Below the pieces are notes generated by a model. The model saw nothing but the letters and a program-made list of their open reading frames with translations. It searched no databases and had not been told where the DNA came from. A program made the translations under genes and the position numbers. Below, piece by piece: positions 1-4,056 of a DNA stretch of 7,889 bases. This DNA is from Deltaproteobacteria bacterium (GTDB lineage Bacteria; Desulfobacterota; Desulfobacteria; Desulfobacterales; Desulfatibacillaceae): NCBI GenBank assembly GCA_021815525.1, contig JAKAGN010000119.1, positions 1-7,889 of the forward strand. Direction: 5' to 3'. Each line of letters opens with the position of its first letter. Within the stretch, counting starts at the first letter, position 1.

Positions 1-46
1 GGCACCGGCGTAGCCTGCTTTTCCGCCCTGCCAAGCTCCGGATGGT

Positions 47-278
47 GAAATGCGAAGCCCAAATACTCGCGGAGCCTTGCAAAATGTTGCCCGGCATGAA
101 GGCTGATGGAAAACGATGAGCTACAAGGCGCGCGAGGCGCGCGCGATGGGAGCGTACTGATGTACGTGACCGAGCCGCGCGACGATGCGCAACGCAGTAG
201 ATCGCGTTTTCCGACAGCCTTCACGAGGGTCCGGGGGGACGTAGTCTCCCCGGAAGCCTGTGGCGCCTTTGCTTTTAC
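47..278 (+). repeat. Intergenic repeat, copy 1 (interrupted)
   Basis: This is the most damaged of three copies of one repeat in the window (the others are near 2615-2790 and 3913-4056). It keeps the left landmark ATGCGAAGCCC (50-60), a GCGGAGCCTTGC stretch (69-80) matching copy 2, and the core palindrome at 231-253: arms CCGGGGGGAC (231-240) and GTCTCCCCGG (244-253) around GTA. The core is identical in all three copies. A T-rich edge (268-276) ends just before the stop codon of the acyltransferase gene. The second hairpin and the ATTATCGGGGG spacer seen in the other copies are missing; the MITE-like element at 95-225 occupies that place. No gene is supported in 1-279, and bases 1-46 show nothing recognisable. 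Confidence 0.75.
95..225. repeat. MITE-like dyad-symmetric repeat element
   Basis: The ends are inverted repeats: 98-115 (GAAGGCTGATGGAAAACG) and the reverse complement of 205-222 match at 16 of 18 positions, and the match extends with one further mismatch to 95 and 225. The centre is itself a palindrome, CGTAC-TGAT-GTACG at 153-166, whose midpoint falls within a base of the midpoint of the whole element, so the element is symmetric along its full length. From memory, sequences of this style (a GTAC-centred core with GTTTTCCGACAGCC-like ends) recur between genes in many sulfate-reducing and related proteobacteria. It encodes no transposase, so any movement would be in trans. No clear target-site duplication is visible at either boundary. 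Confidence 0.75.
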
Positions 279-279
279 C

Positions 280-1425
280 TCACCAGAAGACGGAGCGGCG
301 TTTTTTCAATATTTCGTGGATGTTGGTCTGGATGATCTCCCGCACCTCGTTGGTTATCTTGGTGACGAGAAGCGGCTCCCCGGCCGGTCCGTGGCCGAGG
401 TTCTTCACCTCGATGGGTTTCCCGAAATGGATGGTCCACTTGCTGGGAAGCGGTATGAGCCCCAGGGGCCCCAGGAGCGGGAAGGTGGGGGTCACGGGAA
501 AGTAGGGGGCGTTTATGAGCGAGGCTAAGGGCGCGGCGTTGCCCATCATGGGGTGGATCTCCTCGGCGCCGACGACCGAGACGGGGATGATGGGCGCGCC
601 GGTCTTCAAGGCCGCCCGCACGAAGCCGCCCCGTCCGAAGCGGGCCAGCTGGTAGCGCTCGGAAAAGGGCTTGCCCACGCCCTTTGCGCCCTCGGGAAAT
701 ACGAGCACGAGCTCGTCCTCGGAAAGGAGCCGCACGGCGTTGTCGGGAAGCGCCTGGACCTGCCCAAGGCGATTCAGGACAAGCCCCACGAAGGGCATCG
801 CGGCGGCCCAGGAAAGGTAAAGGCCGCGCATGGGGCGCGGGTTTTTGTGGCACTCCAGGACCGCGGTCATGATCATGACGGCGTCCCAGGGCACCACGCC
901 CGAGTGGTTGGCGACCAGTAAGGCCCGGCCGTCCGCGGGGACGTTCTCGACGCCCACGGCCGTCACCCGCCAGTAGGAGTGGTAAAGAAAACGCAGAAAG
1001 GGGAGGACTTCTTGGATCAGCTCCATGTCCCGGCCCCACTTGTCCACCTCGTAGTCGCCGTCCACCCGGCGCTTTACGACGGCGATCTTCTCCTCGAGGA
1101 ACTGGAGCGCCTTGGCCACAAGCTCGCCCCGCGCCCTGGCGCTTTCGCGCGACGCCCCGGCCGCGGCCGCCGCCTCGGGCCGAAGCTCCACGAGAAGGGT
1201 CAGAATCTGCTCCAGAAGGACCGCTATGTGGGCCAGGTCCGGCTGGGGGCCGCCGCCGGACGCGCCGAAGGCTGAGCCGTTTCCGAATGAGAAGTTGGGG
1301 CCGGAGGCCAAGTGCATCCGGCAGAAGGCTTGGCCGGGAAGAGCCCGGTTGCGGCAGGGCGCGCCCTTGGCAGTCTTAGCCGCGCAGCGGGCCGCATCCT
1401 CTCCCGTGTTGGCTTTACTGGTCAT
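280..1425 (-). CDS. Lysophospholipid/glycerol acyltransferase family protein with N-terminal Cys/His knuckle
   Basis: A 381-residue protein. Residues about 150-350 are a PlsC-type acyltransferase domain: NH at 173-174 with Asp181 (NHSGVVPWD), the FPEG block at 243-246, and a typical downstream APIIPVSVVGAEE stretch. His and Asp are separated by six residues rather than the four of classical PlsC; I recall this longer form from MGAT/TMEM68-like acyltransferases. The expected reaction is acyl transfer to a lysophospholipid or other membrane-associated acceptor at the inner membrane; the acceptor cannot be read from sequence. Residues 14-38 hold C14, C24, C35 and H38 in a CAAKTAKGAPC...FCRMH pattern that looks like a small zinc knuckle. 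Residues 64-150 look helical. The ATG at 1425 overlaps the end of the epimerase gene by 11 bases and has AAGGAAGG at 1431-1438, five bases upstream, which supports both the start and translational coupling. Confidence 0.85.
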   Translation of the reverse strand: MTSKANTGEDAARCAAKTAKGAPCRNRALPGQAFCRMHLASGPNFSFGNGSAFGASGGGPQPDLAHIAVLLEQILTLLVELRPEAAAAAGASRESARARGELVAKALQFLEEKIAVVKRRVDGDYEVDKWGRDMELIQEVLPFLRFLYHSYWRVTAVGVENVPADGRALLVANHSGVVPWDAVMIMTAVLECHKNPRPMRGLYLSWAAAMPFVGLVLNRLGQVQALPDNAVRLLSEDELVLVFPEGAKGVGKPFSERYQLARFGRGGFVRAALKTGAPIIPVSVVGAEEIHPMMGNAAPLASLINAPYFPVTPTFPLLGPLGLIPLPSKWTIHFGKPIEVKNLGHGPAGEPLLVTKITNEVREIIQTNIHEILKKRRSVFW

Positions 1426-2509
1426 GGCCGCCTTCCTTGTTGAAGGTTTCGATCAGCTCCGAGAGGTAATCCGAGGCCCGGGTCTTGGATTTCAGGTACT
1501 CCTGCAGCTCCTCCGTGGCCTTGGGGTCGCTTTCGATCCGCGTCTTCCGCGGCCGGTAGCGGGCGAGCCGCGCGTTTTCGAAGTAGTCGGTCACGGTCTC
1601 GCGGGTGGAGTAGCGGGGCGAAAACTTCAGCTCGTTTTTCATGCGGGCCGTGTCGCCCACGCAGCCGAACTTCAAAAAATCCGTGGGGATGGGAAGCGAG
1701 TCCGGGATGGGCGTCTTCTGGAAAACCTTGGTCCCGAGGCGCAGAAAGGGCGCGCCGAAGGGAAGCGGTATCCGCCGCCCGAGCCTCAGTATCTGCGATA
1801 GCGGCAGGTAGCCCTCGCCCGCCACGTTGAAGGCCCCCACCTGGTCGCCCTTTACGGCGTGGTAGAGGCAGGCCGTGACGTCTTTCGCGTGGGTCAGCTG
1901 CATCATGGGATCGAAGCCGAAGGCCACCGGCACCACCGAAAGGTCGAGATACCGCGAAAGCGGGGTGTCCACGCCGAAGCCCAAAATGTTGGCGAAGCGC
2001 AGGACCGCCACCTCCAGGTTCGAGTTCTGCCGCACGAAACGGTCCACAATGTTCTCGATCTCGACCCTGTGGTTTATGTAGGGATGGCTGCTTTTCCCTT
2101 TGAAATCGGCGTACTCGTCCAGGAAATTGGGGTTCCCGGCCCCGGCCCCGTAAACCTTGGTGCTGCTCATAAGGACCAGCCTCGGCGTCTCGCCCGCGCC
2201 GCAGGCCGCCAGGAGATCCATGGCCCCCATGACGTTCAGATCGAAAATTTCCTCCGAAGGCGCATAGGCGTCCTCGAAAAGAAGATGGCAGACGGTGTCC
2301 ACGGCGGACACCTTCAAAAGCTCCGCCAGAAGCGGGTGATGAGGCTCGATCTGGAAGAACTCCAGCCGCTTGAAGGGCTTCTCCGGCGGCCGGTAGTCGA
2401 TTCCTATGATGGTGGTGAAGTCCGGGTCGTTTTCCAGAAGCGGAACCAGGCTCCGCCCCCAATGATGAGCGACGCCCGTGACCAGCACGGACCTTTTGGG
2501 CTTTGGCAT
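1415..2509 (-). CDS. NAD-dependent epimerase/dehydratase family (extended SDR) protein
   Basis: A 364-residue protein of the extended short-chain dehydrogenase/reductase family. The N-terminal Rossmann start is VLVTGVAHHWG (residues 8-18): G12 and G18 of TGxxGxxG are kept but the middle Gly is His15. A Gly-Ile-Asp end of the second strand (GID, 36-38) suggests NAD(H) preference. NVMG (92-95) matches the family NxxG motif, and SSTKVYG (115-121) carries the catalytic Ser/Thr region. Tyr144 is followed at +4 by Arg148 (YINHR) where most members have Lys. Substrates of the family are usually nucleotide sugars, sterols or similar alcohols; I cannot name one here. It is the first gene of a two-gene operon with the acyltransferase. 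The ATG at 2509 has only a weak AAAGGCGAG ribosome site (2512-2520). Confidence 0.85.
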   Translation of the reverse strand: MPKPKRSVLVTGVAHHWGRSLVPLLENDPDFTTIIGIDYRPPEKPFKRLEFFQIEPHHPLLAELLKVSAVDTVCHLLFEDAYAPSEEIFDLNVMGAMDLLAACGAGETPRLVLMSSTKVYGAGAGNPNFLDEYADFKGKSSHPYINHRVEIENIVDRFVRQNSNLEVAVLRFANILGFGVDTPLSRYLDLSVVPVAFGFDPMMQLTHAKDVTACLYHAVKGDQVGAFNVAGEGYLPLSQILRLGRRIPLPFGAPFLRLGTKVFQKTPIPDSLPIPTDFLKFGCVGDTARMKNELKFSPRYSTRETVTDYFENARLARYRPRKTRIESDPKATEELQEYLKSKTRASDYLSELIETFNKEGGHDQ

Positions 2510-2585
2510 GGCTCGCCTTTGTCGATTTCGAATGGGGGGCGAAACGAGCGGACCTCTCCCGCGCCCTTCCCGGGCTTTCAGGATT

Positions 2586-2606
2586 CCGAATTTTTAGAAT
2601 ATTCGG
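2586..2606. promoter_or_regulatory. Small AT-rich palindrome upstream of the epimerase operon
   Basis: Arms CCGAAT (2586-2591) and ATTCGG (2601-2606) surround an AT-rich centre, about 80 bases upstream of the epimerase ATG. On the minus strand a TTGATT (2615-2620) precedes it, and the AT-rich centre could serve as a poor -10 region. The site could therefore be a promoter with an operator or simply a hairpin. I see no consensus-quality promoter elsewhere between 2510 and 2620. Evidence is position and symmetry only. Confidence 0.25.
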
Positions 2607-2614
2607 GGCGGTGA

Positions 2615-2790
2615 AATCAAGAACAAAAGCGCCAAAGGCAAAAGCGAAGGCAAAGGCTGCCTCCGGCGGCCGGGGAGACTACGTCCCCCCGGACCCCCGA
2701 TAATGGCTCCGCCTTGCTGCGCAAGGCTCCGCAGGGTTTATGAGGGCTTCGCATCCGGCCGGTCAACAATTGAAACGCGGAAGAGGGGCA
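2615..2790 (-). repeat. Intergenic repeat, copy 2 (inverted orientation)
   Basis: Read on the minus strand this copy runs: CCCTCTTCCGCG edge (about 2776-2787), TTGACCGGCCGG (2755-2766), ATGCGAAGCCC (2744-2754), a perfect 7-bp hairpin GCCTTGC-gca-GCAAGGC (2711-2727), ATTATCGGGGGT, the core palindrome shared with copies 1 and 3 (2670-2692), CCGCCGGAGGC, and then a long degenerate T-rich run of CCTTTG/CGCTTTT units (2615-2660). In this orientation it follows the 2936-3775 gene and could act as an imperfect terminator separating that transcript from the epimerase operon. The T runs are broken by G and C, so it is not a textbook intrinsic terminator. The rest of 2510-2935 holds no supported gene. 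Confidence 0.8.
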
Positions 2791-2935
2791 AAAACAGAAC
2801 CCATGGCAACTTTCGGAGTAGAAAAAGCTGGTGTTTCCGTTGCCTATGAAGGGCGCGCTTAAAAGTGAATACACAGGCTACACGCACACCCAGCACGGGC
2901 GGCCTTGCCATCTATTTACGGATCGAAGGGATGAG

Positions 2936-3775
2936 TCATTTAGGTTCCGCTACCATGCTAAGCGGGAAATCCCTATACCCAACTGATGTAAAGATGCGCA
3001 AGATAAGATCGAATTCTATGGGGCAATCCGGCGCGCCAGTAAGCACAAAAAAAGCGGAGCAATACGCACCCGGGAATAGGGTTTCGAATTTCGGCAATAC
3101 ATGAAGGTATTGCCCTGTCGGTAACCGCGCGGAAGAAACATTACTTGCTCTTATAGAATCCCGATCCGAAGCATTATAGAATGACGGTGGTGTGATAATA
3201 CCAACACGAAAATCACCAGGAAGATAGGCCTTAGATGAGGAGTTATAGATTGTCAATTCTGCTTTAGGATACTTCTTTTGTGAGTGTTTAACCATAACAG
3301 TGCCTGAAGTAAGGGGCTCAGACTTATAAAATATTTCAAGTCCTATTTCTGAACATATTTTTAGCCCTGAATCAAAAGCGAAGTGTTTTACTCGCTTAGC
3401 CAAGTCTGCACGTAATTCCTTAATCTGTGCATTATAAACAATATGCTGAAAATGTTTAAGATCGAATGGAATATCTTCGCTTTGTTGGGTCAGCAATATT
3501 ACGGTTTTGCCCAAAACATGAGCATAACCCACTTCATAGAAAACATTTGGATTTCTTCCCGTCATATCGGCAACAATAATATCTGCTTTTGATATCTGGT
3601 TATAGATACGATCAAGCATGGAACCTGCAAATATCTGCTCATCGACCCGATCACAATAGACTCCGGCGTCTTCACAAGCTCCCTTGATACCGAACTCATA
3701 GACGTCATCGAACTTTTTCTCAAAAGGCATCAATACAAAGCAGAACGGTTTAGGGCTTGTAGTTTGAATATCCAT
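2936..3775 (-). CDS. Nucleoside 2-deoxyribosyltransferase/TIR-like protein with extra C-terminal domain
   Basis: A 279-residue protein, probably cytoplasmic: no signal peptide or membrane segment is evident. Residues 11-114 form a Rossmann-like domain of the nucleoside 2-deoxyribosyltransferase-like superfamily, related in fold to TIR NAD-cleaving domains. It shows FCFVLMPFEKKFDDVY (11-26), DRVDE (42-46), ADIIVADMTG (64-73), NPNVFYEVGYAHVLGK (75-90) and IPFDL (102-106). Glu81 in FYEVGYA sits where family enzymes carry the nucleophilic Glu, so cleavage of a nucleoside or NAD-type N-glycosidic bond is plausible but unproven. Residues about 150-279 look beta-rich and I do not recognise them. The ATG at 3775 has AAGGA about eight bases upstream. 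The gene stands alone, its base composition differs from its neighbours, and it lies between inverted repeats, which suggests horizontal acquisition. Proteins of this kind often occur near phage-defence genes, but no partner is visible here. Confidence 0.75.
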   Translation of the reverse strand: MDIQTTSPKPFCFVLMPFEKKFDDVYEFGIKGACEDAGVYCDRVDEQIFAGSMLDRIYNQISKADIIVADMTGRNPNVFYEVGYAHVLGKTVILLTQQSEDIPFDLKHFQHIVYNAQIKELRADLAKRVKHFAFDSGLKICSEIGLEIFYKSEPLTSGTVMVKHSQKKYPKAELTIYNSSSKAYLPGDFRVGIITPPSFYNASDRDSIRASNVSSARLPTGQYLHVLPKFETLFPGAYCSAFFVLTGAPDCPIEFDLILRIFTSVGYRDFPLSMVAEPK

Positions 3776-3826
3776 AAGGCATTTCCTTGCTATCTGGGTG
3801 AATATTTTAAAAAATCGACTGGTTCC

Positions 3827-3855
3827 ATTTTCCCACTATAGGGATGATGTGTCAA
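3827..3855 (-). promoter_or_regulatory. Putative sigma-70-like promoter of the deoxyribosyltransferase-like gene
   Basis: On the minus strand a perfect TTGACA (3850-3855) is followed after 17 bases by GAAAAT (3827-3832), which matches four of six TATAAT positions. Transcription would start near 3820, giving a leader of roughly 45 bases before the ATG at 3775. A TATAGT at 3835-3840 looks more like a -10 box but is only nine bases from TTGACA. It could pair with another, unseen -35. Confidence 0.45.
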
Positions 3856-3912
3856 GGGACATCCGCGAGACAGGGTCGTCTGCGCTTCAAGCCAATACCC
3901 TTCTATCCGTCA

Positions 3913-4056
3913 GGCCCCTCTTCCGCGCTTAAAAATTTGACCGGCCGAATGCGAAGCCCTGCAATAGCAGCGGAGCGTGCGCAGCACGCGGAGCGATTAT
4001 CGGGGGTCCGGGGGGACGTAGTCTCCCCGGCCGCCGGAGGCGCTTTTGTTTCTTTT
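3913..4056 (+). repeat. Intergenic repeat, copy 3
   Basis: The order on the plus strand is: CCCTCTTCCGCG (about 3916-3927), TTGACCGGCCG (3937-3947), ATGCGAAGCCC (3949-3959), the hairpin GCGTGC-gca-GCACGC (3975-3989), ATTATCGGGGGT (3996-4007), the core palindrome 4008-4030 identical to copies 1 and 2, CCGCCGGAGGCG (4031-4042) and a T-rich tail (4043-4056) that runs into the stop codon of nrdJ. A GC hairpin followed by T-rich sequence could slow plus-strand transcripts converging on nrdJ. Together with the promoter, this copy accounts for most of 3776-4054, where I find no gene. Confidence 0.8.

Larger units (their letters stand above)
2767..3912. other. AT-rich segment between inverted repeat copies (possible genomic islet)
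   Basis: Base composition changes clearly here. The coding part from about 3100 to 3840 is rich in A and T and uses A/T-ending codons (ATA, AAA, TTA, TAT), unlike the GC-ending codons of the genes on both sides. The segment carries one gene and its promoter and is bracketed by repeat copy 2 (minus orientation) and copy 3 (plus orientation). No integrase, transposase, tRNA or obvious direct repeat marks its ends. The borders given are those of the repeats' unique cores and are approximate. Confidence 0.5.

Noticed and set aside
226..280. Intrinsic terminator of the acyltransferase operon
   Set aside because: The core hairpin is strong, but on the minus strand it is followed by ACCCTCGTG and not by a T run, so a classical terminator for that transcript is not supported.
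106..528. 140-residue plus-strand open frame beginning in the palindromic element
   Set aside because: It starts inside the MITE-like repeat and runs antisense through the acyltransferase gene; there is no ribosome site or family similarity, and the minus-strand frame carries clear motifs.
280..1039. Second minus-strand frame overlapping the acyltransferase
   Set aside because: Arg/Pro/Gly-rich shadow of the high-GC coding sequence with no recognisable domain.
2629..2660. AAAGGC/AAAGCG units as a tandem repeat or CRISPR-like array
   Set aside because: The units are very short and degenerate with no spacers; it is the low-complexity A-rich (T-rich on minus) edge of repeat copy 2.
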